Counted from the first letter of the stretch, positions 26,646-38,497 are shown. The stretch: 64,000 nucleotides of DNA from Pseudoduganella danionis (GCF_009720775.1 NZ_WNKW01000002.1:248001-312000); one strand, 5' to 3'. Made by a program: numbers and translations. The notes: a model not told the origin generated them from the sequence alone.

Positions 26646-27497
26646 ATGTCGAACAATTCCCCATTCCAGGCTGCTGACATTATTCGTGCCCGTATTAGTG
26701 CTGGTCTTCCTGCCGGTTTCAAACCACGTGTTGCCCTGATTCTGGGCTCCGGTCTGGGTGTGTTGGCCGAACAGATGAGCAATCCTGTCACCATCAGCTA
26801 CGACGAGCTGCCGGGCTTCCCGATCAGCACCGTGCACGGCCACGCCGGTGAACTGGTGATCGGCACGCTGGCGGGCGTCGATGTGGTGTGCATGAAGGGT
26901 CGCGGCCACGTCTACGAAGGCTACGGCCTGGGCGTGATGACCAGCGCCGTGCGCACCATCAAGCTGCTGGGCTGCGAAATGCTGTTCGTGACGAATGCTG
27001 CCGGTTCGCTGCGCACCGAAGTGGACGCCGGTTCGCTGGTGGCGCTGACCGACCATATCAACTTCCTGCCGGGCACCCCGATGATGGGCCCGAACGACGA
27101 GCGTTTCGGTCCGCGCTTCTTCAGCATGGCCAATGCCTACGATGCCGACCTGCGCGCACTGCTGCACGCTTCGGCCCAAGAGAAGAGCGTGACACTGCAT
27201 GAAGGCGTGTACATCGCCTACGCCGGTCCTAACTTCGAAACTCCGGCAGAAATCCGCGCCTTCAAGACGCTGGGCGCTGACGTGGTCGGTATGTCGGTAG
27301 TGCCGGAAGTGGTGTCGGCGCGTCACTGCGGCCTGAAAGTGGTAGGCGTTTCGGCCATCACCAATCTGGCCGAAGGCCTGTCGCCGTTCCCGCTGTCGCA
27401 TGAACAGACGCTGAAATATGCTGCCGTGGCAGCGACCTCGCTGATCGACGTGATTCTGGCCTTCCTGGCCAACGTCGCCAAAACGCAGCAGGCGTAA
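26646..27497 (+). CDS. Purine nucleoside phosphorylase, trimeric class (XapA/PunA-like)
   Basis: A 283-residue enzyme splitting purine (deoxy)ribonucleosides with phosphate into base and pentose 1-phosphate. AGAGGA precedes the ATG. Motifs of the trimeric class: ILGSGLGVLAE phosphate loop, GRGHVYEGYG, NAAGSL, GPNFETPAEIRAF, GMSVVPEVVSARH and the base-binding ITNLAEG with Asn. The C-terminal third reads most like xanthosine phosphorylase XapA, so the enzyme may accept xanthosine as well as inosine and guanosine. First gene of a seven-gene operon; its sugar product is the substrate of DeoB encoded next. Confidence 0.93.
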   Translation: MSNNSPFQAADIIRARISAGLPAGFKPRVALILGSGLGVLAEQMSNPVTISYDELPGFPISTVHGHAGELVIGTLAGVDVVCMKGRGHVYEGYGLGVMTSAVRTIKLLGCEMLFVTNAAGSLRTEVDAGSLVALTDHINFLPGTPMMGPNDERFGPRFFSMANAYDADLRALLHASAQEKSVTLHEGVYIAYAGPNFETPAEIRAFKTLGADVVGMSVVPEVVSARHCGLKVVGVSAITNLAEGLSPFPLSHEQTLKYAAVAATSLIDVILAFLANVAKTQQA

Positions 27498-27505
27498 CAA
27501 CCCCG

Positions 27506-27526
27506 AGGGGCGGCTAGTCCGCCCCT
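27506..27526 (+). terminator. Hairpin between the phosphorylase gene and deoB
   Basis: AGGGGCGG-CTAGT-CCGCCCCT, 8-bp GC-rich stem followed by TTTGCATTT. Weak T-run; probably an attenuator or mRNA-processing/stability element inside the operon. Confidence 0.5.
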
Positions 27527-27549
27527 TTGCATTTGAGGAGCTGGAAAAC

Positions 27550-28743
27550 ATGAAACGCGCATTTATTCTGCTGCTGGATTCCTTCGGTCTGGGCGCTACG
27601 CCGGACGCAGCGAAATACAACGACGCGGGCGCCAACACCTTCGGCCACATCGCCGAGCGCATCGCCGCTGGCGGCCAGCCGCTGGCCCTGCCCACCCTGG
27701 AAAAACTCGGGCTGGCAGCGGCCGCCCAACTGGCCAGCGGCCAGTGGGCCGCTGGCTTTGACCAGCGCGAAGGCTTTACGGCCGCCTATGGCGCGTCGCG
27801 CGAACGCTCGACCGGCAAGGATACCCAGTCCGGCCACTGGGAAATCGCTGGTGTGCCGGTGGAATTCGACTGGGGCTATTTCCCGAAAACCGTGCCATCG
27901 TTCCCCGCCGAACTGACGGCCAAGCTGCAGGAACTGGGCAAGGTGCCGGGCTTCCTCGGTGACTGCCACGCTTCGGGTACGGAAATCATCAACAAGCATG
28001 GCGATGAACACGTCGCTTCCGGCAAGCCGATTATCTACACCTCGGCCGACTCGGTGCTGCAGATCGCTGCGCACGAAGAATCGTTCGGTCTGGAGCGTCT
28101 GTACGAACTGTGCGAGATCGCGTTCAAACTGGTCGAGCCGTACAACATTGGCCGCGTGATCGCCCGTCCATTCCTGGGCGCCAACGGCAACTACACCCGT
28201 ACCACCAACCGTCACGATTACGCAGTTGCACCACCGGCGCCGACGCTGCTCGATCACGTCAAGAACGATGGCGGCGAAGTTATCGCGCTGGGCAAGATCA
28301 GCGACATCTTCGCAGCGCAGGGCGTTTCGCGCGTGGTCAAGGGCAAGGACAATATGGCGCTGTTCGACGCGCTGCTGAAAGTGCAGCAGGAAGCGGGCGA
28401 CAAGTCGCTGACCTTTGTGAACTTCGTCGACTTCGATCAGGCTTTCGGTCACCGCCGCGATGTGAACGGCTACGCGCAGGCACTGCGCGAAATGGATGCG
28501 CGTCTGCCGGAATTCATGGCTGGTCTGAAAGAGGGCGATCTGGTGGTGCTGACCGCCGACCATGGCTGCGATCCGACCTGGCCCGGTTCCGACCACACGC
28601 GTGAACATATCCCGATGATCTTCTTCGGTCCGCAAGTCAAGCCGCAGGCACTGCCGATTTCCGAAACCTTCTCCGACATCGGCCAGACTCTGGCCCATCA
28701 TCTCGGCGTCAAACCACTTTCCAACGGAAGCAATCTGTTATGA
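27550..28743 (+). CDS. deoB: Phosphopentomutase
   Basis: A 397-residue manganese enzyme interconverting (deoxy)ribose 1-phosphate and 5-phosphate. GAGGAG precedes the ATG. Alkaline-phosphatase fold motifs: LLDSFGLGATPDA with the first metal Asp, TGKDTQSGHWE containing the phosphorylated Thr region, NFVDFDQAFGHRRD, and TADHGCDPTWPGSDHTREHIP split over the second metal site. Length is as for E. coli DeoB (407). It overlaps deoC by 4 bp. It links the nucleoside phosphorylases to DeoC. Confidence 0.97.
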   Translation: MKRAFILLLDSFGLGATPDAAKYNDAGANTFGHIAERIAAGGQPLALPTLEKLGLAAAAQLASGQWAAGFDQREGFTAAYGASRERSTGKDTQSGHWEIAGVPVEFDWGYFPKTVPSFPAELTAKLQELGKVPGFLGDCHASGTEIINKHGDEHVASGKPIIYTSADSVLQIAAHEESFGLERLYELCEIAFKLVEPYNIGRVIARPFLGANGNYTRTTNRHDYAVAPPAPTLLDHVKNDGGEVIALGKISDIFAAQGVSRVVKGKDNMALFDALLKVQQEAGDKSLTFVNFVDFDQAFGHRRDVNGYAQALREMDARLPEFMAGLKEGDLVVLTADHGCDPTWPGSDHTREHIPMIFFGPQVKPQALPISETFSDIGQTLAHHLGVKPLSNGSNLL

Positions 28744-29702
28744 CCATCATCTCCGACTTCAAGCGCAACGAAGCGGTCCCCCTCGATCTGGGCTGGATCA
28801 ATCACATCCACATCAACAAGAGTGCGGCCGACCGTCGTGCTGCCAGTCTGGCCAATCGCCGCACGGTGAAGAAGGAATATCAGGCAGCGTGGCTGATCAA
28901 GGCCATCGGCCTGATCGACCTGACCACGCTGTCCGGTGACGATACGCCGGGCCGCGTCGAGCGCCTGTGCATGAAGGCCATGCGCCCGCTGCGCAGTGAC
29001 TTGGTGGAAGCCATGGGTCTGCAGGACTACCCGCTGACCACTGGCGCCGTATGCGTCTATCACGAGATGATCAAACCGGCCGTGCAGGTGCTGCAAGGCC
29101 GTCTGCCGATTGCGGCCGTATCGACCGGTTTCCCGGCTGGCCTGACCAGCATGGAAACCAAGGTGCGCGAGATCGAACTGTCGGTGGCTGCTGGCGCTAC
29201 CGAGATCGATATCGTCATCACCCGCCAGCACGTGCTGACGGGGAACTGGCAGGCGCTGTATGACGAAATGCTGGCTTACCGCAAAGCCTGCGGCGAAGCC
29301 CACGTGAAAGCGATTCTGGCGACGGGTGAACTGGTCACGCTGGAAAATGTGGCGAAAGCGTCGTGGGTGTGCATGATGGCCGGTGCCGATTTCATCAAGA
29401 CTTCGACCGGCAAAGAACCTGTCAACGCCACCATCCCTGTGTCGCTGACCATGGTGCGCGCGATTCGCGACTACCACGAGCAGACCGGCTTCAAGATCGG
29501 CTACAAACCTGCCGGTGGCGTGAGCACGGCCAAGGCTGCGCTGCAATACCTGACGCTGATGAAAGAAGAACTGGGTAATGAATGGCTGCAGCCGCACCTG
29601 TTCCGCATTGGTGCTTCCAGCCTGCTGACCGACATCGAACGTCAGCTTGAGCACTATGTGACCGGCAATTACTCGGCCGCCCATCGTCACGCGCTGCCTT
29701 AA
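28740..29702 (+). CDS. deoC: 2-Deoxyribose-5-phosphate aldolase
   Basis: A 320-residue class I aldolase splitting deoxyribose 5-phosphate into acetaldehyde and glyceraldehyde 3-phosphate. Schiff-base Lys220 in DFIKTSTGK and proton-relay Lys256 in GYKPAGGV are present; EIDIVI carries the active-site Asp. It belongs to the longer group like the animal enzyme (about 318 residues), not the 250-260-residue E. coli form. It overlaps deoB by 4 bp. The aldehyde dehydrogenase encoded 42 bp downstream would dispose of the acetaldehyde. Confidence 0.96.
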   Translation: MTIISDFKRNEAVPLDLGWINHIHINKSAADRRAASLANRRTVKKEYQAAWLIKAIGLIDLTTLSGDDTPGRVERLCMKAMRPLRSDLVEAMGLQDYPLTTGAVCVYHEMIKPAVQVLQGRLPIAAVSTGFPAGLTSMETKVREIELSVAAGATEIDIVITRQHVLTGNWQALYDEMLAYRKACGEAHVKAILATGELVTLENVAKASWVCMMAGADFIKTSTGKEPVNATIPVSLTMVRAIRDYHEQTGFKIGYKPAGGVSTAKAALQYLTLMKEELGNEWLQPHLFRIGASSLLTDIERQLEHYVTGNYSAAHRHALP

Positions 29703-29744
29703 ATCGTTAGCGCGCACCTTAGCCTACAGAATATCGGACACGTC

Positions 29745-32132
29745 ATGCCATCAATTAAAGAGATCCTCAACACCATGGAATACGGCCCTGCACCCGAAAG
29801 CACGAAAGAAGCGCAAGCATGGCTGGACCAGCATGGCCGTAGCTTCGGCCTGTTCATCAATAACGAGTGGAGCGCAGCAGGTGAGCTGTTCGCCTCCATC
29901 AATCCGGCCGACGCCAGCAAGCTGGCCGACCTGACCCAAGCCACTGCCGGCGACGTCGATCGCGCCGTGGCCGCAGCCCGCGCTGCGCAGCCGGGTTGGC
30001 AGGCATTGGGCGGCCATGGCCGCGCCAAGATCATGTACGCGCTGGCCCGTCTCATGCAGAAGCATGCGCGCCTGTTCGCCGTGCTGGAAACGCTGGACAA
30101 CGGCAAGACCATCCGCGAAACCCGCGACGTCGATCTGCCGCTGGTCGCGCGTCACTTCTACCACCACGCTGGCTGGGCCCAGCTGCAGGCGGAAGAATTT
30201 GCCGACTACCGCGCCGTGGGCGTGGTGGGCCAGATCGTGCCGTGGAACTTCCCGCTGCTGATGCTGGCATGGAAAATCGCGCCTGCCATGGCAGCAGGTA
30301 ATACCATCGTTTTCAAACCAGCCGAATTCACGTCGCTGACTGCCATGCTGTTCGCCGAGATCTGCGTACAGGCTGGCGTACCGGCCGGTGTGGTCAACAT
30401 CGTTACGGGCGACGGCCGCGTAGGTGAAGCCATCGTCACCCATCCGGGCATCGACAAGCTGGCCTTTACCGGCTCGACCGAAGTCGGTCGATTGATCCGT
30501 CAGGCCAGCGCTGGTAGCGGCAAGAAGCTGTCGCTGGAACTGGGCGGCAAGTCGCCATTCATCGTGTTCGACGATGCCGATCTGGATGCTGCTGTCGAAG
30601 GTCTGGTCGATTCGATCTGGTTCAATCAGGGGCAGGTATGCTGCGCCGGTTCGCGCCTGCTGGTGCAGGAATCCGTGCAGGAGAAATTCCTCGCCAAGCT
30701 GCGCGCCCGCATGGACAAGCTCACGCTCGGTTCGCCGCTGGACAAGTCGATGGACATTGGCGCACTGGTCGATCCTATCCAGCAGCAGCGTATCGCCGGT
30801 CTGGTCGATTCGGCACGCGCCGAAGGCTGCACCGTGTACCAGCCAGCGTGCGAAATCCCTGCCAACGGCGCATGGTATCCACCGACTCTGATTACCGGCG
30901 CATCCACTTCTGCTGCGGTAGCGCAGGCAGAAATCTTCGGCCCTGTGCTGGTGGCGATGAGCTTCCGCACGCCGCCGGAAGCTGTGCAACTGGCCAACAA
31001 CACTGTGTACGGTCTGGCCGCCTGCGTGTGGACCGAGAACATCTCGCTGGCGCTGGACATGGCACCGCAGATCAAGGCTGGCGTGGTGTGGATTAACACC
31101 GCCAACCAGTTCGACGCCGCTTGCGGTTTTGGTGGCTACCGCGAATCCGGCTATGGCCGCGAAGGTGGCCGCGAAGGCATGTATGAGTACATGACAGCGC
31201 TGGCCGAAGATGCCCGTCCTGCCGCACCGGTACAGCCGGAGCAAGGCAAGGCCAAAGCCAAGGCCACGCTGGCCACGGGCGGCGGTTTCGCCATCGACCG
31301 TACGGCCAAGCTGTACATCGGCGGCAAGCAAGCCCGCCCTGACGGCGCCTACAGCCGCGCCATCAATGGCGTGGATGGCAGCTTCATCGCTGAAGTGGGC
31401 GAAGGCAACCGCAAGGACATCCGTAACGCTGTCGAAGCGGCGCACAAAGCTGGCGGCTGGAGCAAAGCCACGGCGCACAACCGCGCGCAGGTGCTGTACT
31501 ACATCGCTGAAAATCTGGCAGCACGTGCCGACGAATTCGCTGCCCGCATCGCCGCCATGACGGGTGATCGCAATGCCGAAAAAGAAGTGCAGGCATCCAT
31601 CGAGCGCCTGTTCTACTACGCGGCATGGGCCGACAAATACGACGGTCTGGCACACCAGCCGCCTATGCATGGCATTACCGTGGCACTCAATGAGCCGATC
31701 GGCGTGATCGGCATCGTCTGCCCGAACGAAGCACCGCTGTTGGGCTTCATCTCGCTGGTAGCGCCGGCCATCGCCGTGGGCAACCGCGTGGTGGTAGTGC
31801 CGTCGGAAGCGCATCCGCTGTCGGCCACCGATCTGTATCAGGTGTTCGATACGTCCGATCTGCCGGGTGGTGTGGTCAACATCATCACCGGTAGCGCCGA
31901 TGAACTGGCCCGCACGCTGGCCACTCACAGCGATATCGATGCGGTATGGCGCCACGATGGTTCTGCTGCCGGTTGCGCCGAAGTGGAGCGCCTGTCGGCT
32001 AGTTCGCTCAAGCGTACCTGGGTAGGTGGCGCCAAAGGCCGCGACTGGTACAGCACGGCGCAAGCCGGTGGCCGTGCCGTGCTGGCCCACGCTACGCAAG
32101 TTAAAAATATCTGGATTCCTTACGGCGTTTAA
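29745..32132 (+). CDS. Two-domain aldehyde dehydrogenase, ALDH16-like
   Basis: A 795-residue protein. Domain 1 (about 25-490) is a complete aldehyde dehydrogenase: VPWNFPLLML, FTGSTEVG, general-base Glu265 in LELGGKSP and nucleophile Cys299 in GQVCCAG. Domain 2 (about 520-760) repeats the N-terminal cofactor fold (YIGGKQARPDGA ... GVIGIVCPNEAPLLG) but ends before a catalytic Cys motif. This layout and length match the ALDH16 family, where the second domain is catalytically dead and helps assembly. Placed directly after deoC, it most likely oxidises acetaldehyde to acetate with NAD. No CoA-binding features were identified. Confidence 0.88.
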   Translation: MPSIKEILNTMEYGPAPESTKEAQAWLDQHGRSFGLFINNEWSAAGELFASINPADASKLADLTQATAGDVDRAVAAARAAQPGWQALGGHGRAKIMYALARLMQKHARLFAVLETLDNGKTIRETRDVDLPLVARHFYHHAGWAQLQAEEFADYRAVGVVGQIVPWNFPLLMLAWKIAPAMAAGNTIVFKPAEFTSLTAMLFAEICVQAGVPAGVVNIVTGDGRVGEAIVTHPGIDKLAFTGSTEVGRLIRQASAGSGKKLSLELGGKSPFIVFDDADLDAAVEGLVDSIWFNQGQVCCAGSRLLVQESVQEKFLAKLRARMDKLTLGSPLDKSMDIGALVDPIQQQRIAGLVDSARAEGCTVYQPACEIPANGAWYPPTLITGASTSAAVAQAEIFGPVLVAMSFRTPPEAVQLANNTVYGLAACVWTENISLALDMAPQIKAGVVWINTANQFDAACGFGGYRESGYGREGGREGMYEYMTALAEDARPAAPVQPEQGKAKAKATLATGGGFAIDRTAKLYIGGKQARPDGAYSRAINGVDGSFIAEVGEGNRKDIRNAVEAAHKAGGWSKATAHNRAQVLYYIAENLAARADEFAARIAAMTGDRNAEKEVQASIERLFYYAAWADKYDGLAHQPPMHGITVALNEPIGVIGIVCPNEAPLLGFISLVAPAIAVGNRVVVVPSEAHPLSATDLYQVFDTSDLPGGVVNIITGSADELARTLATHSDIDAVWRHDGSAAGCAEVERLSASSLKRTWVGGAKGRDWYSTAQAGGRAVLAHATQVKNIWIPYGV

Positions 32133-32174
32133 GCCGCCACGGACTGCCAGCGCCGTCTAAAAGCGGCAAAGTAG

Positions 32175-32197
32175 GGCGGGTCTGCGGACCCGCCTTT
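32175..32197 (+). terminator. Attenuator-like hairpin before deoA
   Basis: GGCGGGTC-TGCG-GACCCGCC stem followed by TTT. Lies in the 99-bp gap between the aldehyde dehydrogenase gene and deoA; likely a partial terminator setting the level of the distal genes. Confidence 0.55.
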
Positions 32198-32231
32198 GTG
32201 CTTTCAATACCTTATACCTGTGGAGTGTTCC

Positions 32232-33554
32232 ATGTTTTTACCTCAAGAGATCATACGCAAGAAGCGTGACGGCGGTGTACTGAGCGCCGAAGAGATCCAG
32301 TTCTTTGTAGGCGGGATTACTTCCAACCGCGTGACCGAAGGTCAGATCGCCGCACTGGCGATGGCGGTATTTTTCAACGACATGACCATGGACGAACGCG
32401 TGGCGTTCACGCTGGCCATGCGTGACTCGGGTGAAGTGCTGGACTGGCGCTCGCTCGACCTGAACGGTCCCGTGGTCGACAAGCATTCGACGGGCGGCGT
32501 GGGCGATGTCGTGTCGCTGCTGCTGGGCCCTATGGTGGCAGCTTGCGGCGGCTACGTGCCGATGATTTCGGGCCGTGGTCTGGGCCACACCGGTGGCACG
32601 CTGGATAAATTCGATTCGATTCCCGGCTACACGACGGTGCCGGACAATGCGCTGTTCCGCAAAGTGGTCAAAGAAGTGGGCGTGGCCATCATCGGCCAGA
32701 CCTCGTCGCTGGCACCATCGGACAAGATCTTCTACGGCGTGCGCGATGTAACCGCAACGGTGGAATCGGTGGCCATGATTACCGGCTCCATCCTGTCGAA
32801 AAAACTCTCGGCCGGTCTGGATGCACTGGCGATGGACGTTAAAGTGGGCAGCGGCGCGTTTATGCCGACCTACGAAAAATCCGTGGAACTGGCCGACAGC
32901 ATTGTCAAAGTGGGCAATGGCGCGGGCATGATGACCTCGGCCATCCTGACCGACATGAATGAATCGCTGGCACCGTATGCTGGTAACGCCATCGAAGTGC
33001 GCGGCGCGCTCGACTACCTGAGCGGCCGTTCGCGTCCGGCCCGTTTGCACGAAGTGACCATGGCGCTGTGCGCCGAAATGCTGGTGCTCGGCAAGCTGGC
33101 TGCCAATGAAACGGAAGCGCGCGCCAAGCTGCAAGCCTGCCTCGATAATGGCAGCGCGGCAGAACGCTTTGCCCGTATGGTGGTCGCACTCGGTGGTCCG
33201 GCTGATCTGATGGAAAATCCGGATCGCCATCTGGAACGTGCGCCTATCGTGATGCCAGCGCCTGCCCTGAGCGCAGGCTATGCCGCCAGCACGGATTGTC
33301 GTGGTCTGGGTCTGGCCGTGGTCAGCCTCGGTGGTGGCCGTCGCCGCGCTGCCGACCCGATCGACTTCGCTGTGGGTCTGACCGATCTGGTTGGCCTGGG
33401 TGACAAGGTGGAAGCGGGCCAACCGCTGGCCATGGTGCATGCGCGCACGCAGGAAGCGGCCGAGCAGGCCGTGCGTGAAGTGCAGGCGGCCTACCAGATC
33501 AGCGCCGTGGCACCGGCCGCTAATCCGGTGATCTACCGTACCATTCGCCCTTAA
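32232..33554 (+). CDS. deoA: Thymidine phosphorylase
   Basis: A 440-residue enzyme converting thymidine or deoxyuridine plus phosphate to base and deoxyribose 1-phosphate. Start ATG 32232 ([14 protein letters not shown]), with GTGGAG upstream; the earlier in-frame codon is leader. Family signatures: [11 protein letters not shown] in the phosphate site, [15 protein letters not shown], and [21 protein letters not shown]. Length equals E. coli DeoA (440). The released thymine or uracil would feed PreTA; the sugar goes to DeoB and DeoC. Confidence 0.97.
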   Translation: MFLPQEIIRKKRDGGVLSAEEIQFFVGGITSNRVTEGQIAALAMAVFFNDMTMDERVAFTLAMRDSGEVLDWRSLDLNGPVVDKHSTGGVGDVVSLLLGPMVAACGGYVPMISGRGLGHTGGTLDKFDSIPGYTTVPDNALFRKVVKEVGVAIIGQTSSLAPSDKIFYGVRDVTATVESVAMITGSILSKKLSAGLDALAMDVKVGSGAFMPTYEKSVELADSIVKVGNGAGMMTSAILTDMNESLAPYAGNAIEVRGALDYLSGRSRPARLHEVTMALCAEMLVLGKLAANETEARAKLQACLDNGSAAERFARMVVALGGPADLMENPDRHLERAPIVMPAPALSAGYAASTDCRGLGLAVVSLGGGRRRAADPIDFAVGLTDLVGLGDKVEAGQPLAMVHARTQEAAEQAVREVQAAYQISAVAPAANPVIYRTIRP

Positions 33555-33568
33555 CCGAAAGACGCCTG

Positions 33569-35659
<2,091 letters not shown>

Positions 35660-35738
35660 GTTACTCTCCCGTAGGTGGTTGGAATGGATATACTCAGCGT
35701 AGCCCAAGCAGTATAGCCCGATGCGTGGCAAGGGCTGA

Positions 35739-36515
35739 TTACATTTGCTGGAACAAATGAGTGTTGCCGCGGCTTACTTCCAGTGCTGCGTCAGCACCTT
35801 TCACTTTCACCATCTGGCGCCCGCGCAGATCGCGTCCCACGGAATCGATGGCGTCCACGCGCACCAGCGTGGAGCGGTGGATGCGCCAGAATTCATCGGG
35901 GTCGAGTTCGTCGGCCAGTTCTTTCAGGGTTTTGCGAATCAGCACTTCGCCCTGTGCCGTACACACGCGCGTATATTTTTCATCGGCCTGGAAATACAGG
36001 ATTTCGCGTGTGCTGATCATGCGCAGGTTCTGTCCTACCTGCGCCTGTATCCAGCGCAGGTATTCGCGTTTTGGCTGCGCCGTATGCTGGGCCAGTAGCG
36101 CGCCAAGCTGGCGCGTGATGTCCTGCGGCTGGGTGCCCACGCGCGCCTGCAGGCGCGCACAGGTCGTCTTCAGACGTTCGCCGCCGACCGGCTTGAGCAG
36201 ATAATCGAGCGCACCTTGTTCGAATGCCTCGATGGCGTACTGGTCGTAGGCCGTGACAAAGACCAGATGGCAGCGGTTGAACAGCAGGCGCGCCGCTTCG
36301 ATGCCGGACATGCCGGGCATGCGGATGTCGAGGAAAACGATGTCCGGCTCGTGTTGCGTGGCCAGTTCTACCGCTTCCACACCGTTCGCCGCTTCCGCCA
36401 CGATATCCAGCGTGGGCCAGCTTTCGTGCAGGCGGGCGCGCAACTGGGCGCGCATGGGCGCTTCGTCATCGGCGATCAGGGCCGTGACACGCTGGTTGCT
36501 GGCCGGCTGATTCAT
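35739..36515 (-). CDS. LytTR-type response regulator
   Basis: A 258-residue regulator: receiver domain (about 10-125) with phospho-acceptor Asp63 in VFLDIRMPG, and a C-terminal LytTR DNA-binding domain (about 150-255) with FWRIHRSTLVRVDAI. It overlaps the histidine kinase gene by 4 bp, forming an AlgR/LytR-type pair. Nearby targets are unknown; the adjoining PEP-CTERM genes have repeat-bearing promoters that could be tested. Confidence 0.95.
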   Translation of the reverse strand: MNQPASNQRVTALIADDEAPMRAQLRARLHESWPTLDIVAEAANGVEAVELATQHEPDIVFLDIRMPGMSGIEAARLLFNRCHLVFVTAYDQYAIEAFEQGALDYLLKPVGGERLKTTCARLQARVGTQPQDITRQLGALLAQHTAQPKREYLRWIQAQVGQNLRMISTREILYFQADEKYTRVCTAQGEVLIRKTLKELADELDPDEFWRIHRSTLVRVDAIDSVGRDLRGRQMVKVKGADAALEVSRGNTHLFQQM

Positions 36516-37441
36516 TTGGCTGCTCCGGCAAAGATGTCGGGTGCATAGGGCAGACGTACGCTGGCACGGGTGCCACCCGTGAGCGGCGCTTCCAGCACTA
36601 GCTGGGCGCGGTTGCCGTACAGTATGCGCAAGCGTTCACGTACATTAGCCAGGCCTATGCCATCGGCCGCGTGCAGATTGAAGCCCACGCCGTCGTCGAG
36701 CACATCCACTTGCAGCACGCCCTGATCGACGCTGGCACGGATATCGATGCGGCCACCGGCGATCTTCGGTTCCAGCCCGTGCTTGATGGCGTTCTCGATC
36801 AGAATCTGCAGCGTCATGACGGGGAAAGTAGCGCTCAGCATTTCCTGCGGCACGTCGATCGAGACGGCCAGCCGGGCACCCATACGGGCCTGCATGATGG
36901 CCAGATAGGCGCGCGACATGTCGATCTGGCGGCCCAGCGTGCCGGCGCCGGCGGCGCGCATCTGCGGCAGCGTGGCGCGCAGATAATCGATCAGGTTCTG
37001 GTGGATGCGCGCAGCTTGCGGCGGGTCCGTCTCGATCAGCTGGCCGATCAGGGCCAGCGTATTGAACAGGAAGTGCGGCTCCACCTGTGCCTGCAGGGCG
37101 GCCATGCGCGCTTCCACCACGCGCCGTTCCATGCTTTCTTCGTCGGCCTGATGGTGGGCATGCAGGGCTTCCAGTTCGGCCTTGCGCTTGCCGCCAGCCA
37201 GTACTTTCAGACCCAGCGACAGCATGATGAAGGCCACGGCCTGTTTCGACAGGCCGAATGGCGTCAGGCCCAGCAGCAGCAACAATACCCACACGATGAT
37301 CAGCTTGCGCCATTCGACCTGGGCCAGCCAGTCGAAGAAGCGCCACCAGATCGCGACGGCGGTTTCGCCGATTTCGCGGATCAGGTCGAGCAGACCTTTG
37401 GCGTTGGCGTAGCTGCTCTGTGCCAGACGCGATTTGGCCAT
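36512..37441 (-). CDS. LytS/AlgZ-type membrane histidine kinase
   Basis: A 309-residue sensor kinase of the His_kinase family. Two hydrophobic segments (about 46-62 and 67-83) with no large periplasmic domain, then coiled coil, then AQVEPHFLFNTL with phospho-acceptor His123, and the ATP-binding domain (NAIKHGLEPK, DDGVGF, GIGLANVRERL). Starts 1 bp overlapping the stop of the small membrane protein gene. With so little periplasmic sequence, sensing may occur in the membrane or through the small partner protein. Confidence 0.94.
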   Translation of the reverse strand: MAKSRLAQSSYANAKGLLDLIREIGETAVAIWWRFFDWLAQVEWRKLIIVWVLLLLLGLTPFGLSKQAVAFIMLSLGLKVLAGGKRKAELEALHAHHQADEESMERRVVEARMAALQAQVEPHFLFNTLALIGQLIETDPPQAARIHQNLIDYLRATLPQMRAAGAGTLGRQIDMSRAYLAIMQARMGARLAVSIDVPQEMLSATFPVMTLQILIENAIKHGLEPKIAGGRIDIRASVDQGVLQVDVLDDGVGFNLHAADGIGLANVRERLRILYGNRAQLVLEAPLTGGTRASVRLPYAPDIFAGAAK

Positions 37442-37704
37442 CAGTTGATGTCCTTGAAGCGTGGATCACGGCGGCCGTGGATGAAGCTGGCACCGACCAT
37501 GACCTTGAACACCATGAACACGACGAACAGTACCAGCGCCAGTGGCAGCACGGCGACGATCAGGGCCAGCAGCAGGGCGGCGGCCAGGATGGCTTGCGGC
37601 GACATGCGGCGCAGCAGACGGCCGCCGAAGCGGGCCACGCGCACGAAAGCTTGCAGCACTTCTTCGAGGAAATTGTAGACGGATTGAGCGGTGATCTTTT
37701 TCAT
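37441..37704 (-). CDS. Small membrane protein co-encoded with a histidine kinase
   Basis: An 87-residue protein: amphipathic N-terminal helix (SVYNFLEEVLQAFVRVARFGGRL), then a long hydrophobic stretch (about 38-70), then a polar basic C-terminus (GRRDPRFKDIN). No recognised family. Its stop overlaps the kinase start (TGATG), so the two are translationally coupled. A role as accessory to the kinase is possible. Confidence 0.75.
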   Translation of the reverse strand: MKKITAQSVYNFLEEVLQAFVRVARFGGRLLRRMSPQAILAAALLLALIVAVLPLALVLFVVFMVFKVMVGASFIHGRRDPRFKDIN

Positions 37705-37843
37705 GATGCGACTCCGGTTTCGTTGGCGATGGAGTTACTTTAGCAAAGCGTTTTTGCTTGGGGCAGCGCGATACGATCAACGGTTGTTTCTTAGGGATAA
37801 GTGCGGTAAAAGCGCCGACGAATGGTAAACCGCGCTGGCCCGC

Positions 37844-38413
37844 TCAGTCTGCCGTGCGCTCGCGCGCGCTGCGCCAGTCGCGCGCCAGCAGGCCGAGGAT
37901 CAGGCTATCGGAGATTTCGCCCGCGACGAACCAGCGTTCGCGCAGATGGCCTTCGAGCCGGAAGTGCAGACTTTGCAGCAGCCGCACGGAAGCGGCATTG
38001 TCGGGATGGATGTCGGCCTCGATGCGGTGCAGGCCCAGCGGGCCGAAGCCATAATCGAACACGGCGGTCAGTGCTTCCTGCATATAGCGCTGGCCCCAGT
38101 AGGGACGGGCCAGCATATAGCCGACGTCGCAGCGCGCATTCTGCCGGTCGAAGTGATATAGCGTGACCACGCCCACCACGGCCTGATCCTGATCGACCAG
38201 GGCCCAGCGCAGGCTGCTGCCATCGGCATAGCCTTGCAGTGTCTGGGCAATATAGTCGCTGGCTTGCGTCATGTCCTGCCAGGGCGGGCAGCTCCAGTAG
38301 CGCACCGCCTCGGCATCGGAGAATAACTGGAACATGGCGCCTGCGTCCTCGGCGCTTACAAAGCGCAGGGTCAGGCGTGGCGTGTGCAACGGGACGGGCT
38401 GGAAGGCGGGCAT
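37844..38413 (-). CDS. GNAT-family N-acetyltransferase (RimJ/RimL-like)
   Basis: About 189 residues from ATG 38413 (MPAFQPVPLHTPRLTLRFV), which gives the usual start of this group; ATG 38461 adds an atypical extension. Features: LHTPRLTLR N-terminus, GVVTLYHFDRQNARCDVGYML, acetyl-CoA loop ARPYWGQRYMQEAL and a C-terminal LHRIEADIHPDNAASVRLLQSLHFRLEG. Matches the RimJ/Acetyltransf_3 family acting on ribosomal proteins or small amines. Substrate unknown; stands alone. Confidence 0.88.
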   Translation of the reverse strand: MPAFQPVPLHTPRLTLRFVSAEDAGAMFQLFSDAEAVRYWSCPPWQDMTQASDYIAQTLQGYADGSSLRWALVDQDQAVVGVVTLYHFDRQNARCDVGYMLARPYWGQRYMQEALTAVFDYGFGPLGLHRIEADIHPDNAASVRLLQSLHFRLEGHLRERWFVAGEISDSLILGLLARDWRSARERTAD

Positions 38414-38497
38414 GGCGCAAGCGGGCGGTGAACAGACCTGCCAGCTTAGCCCAGAATGCATGTTGCTGACTAGTCATGGTAAATTTGTAACAGGCAG

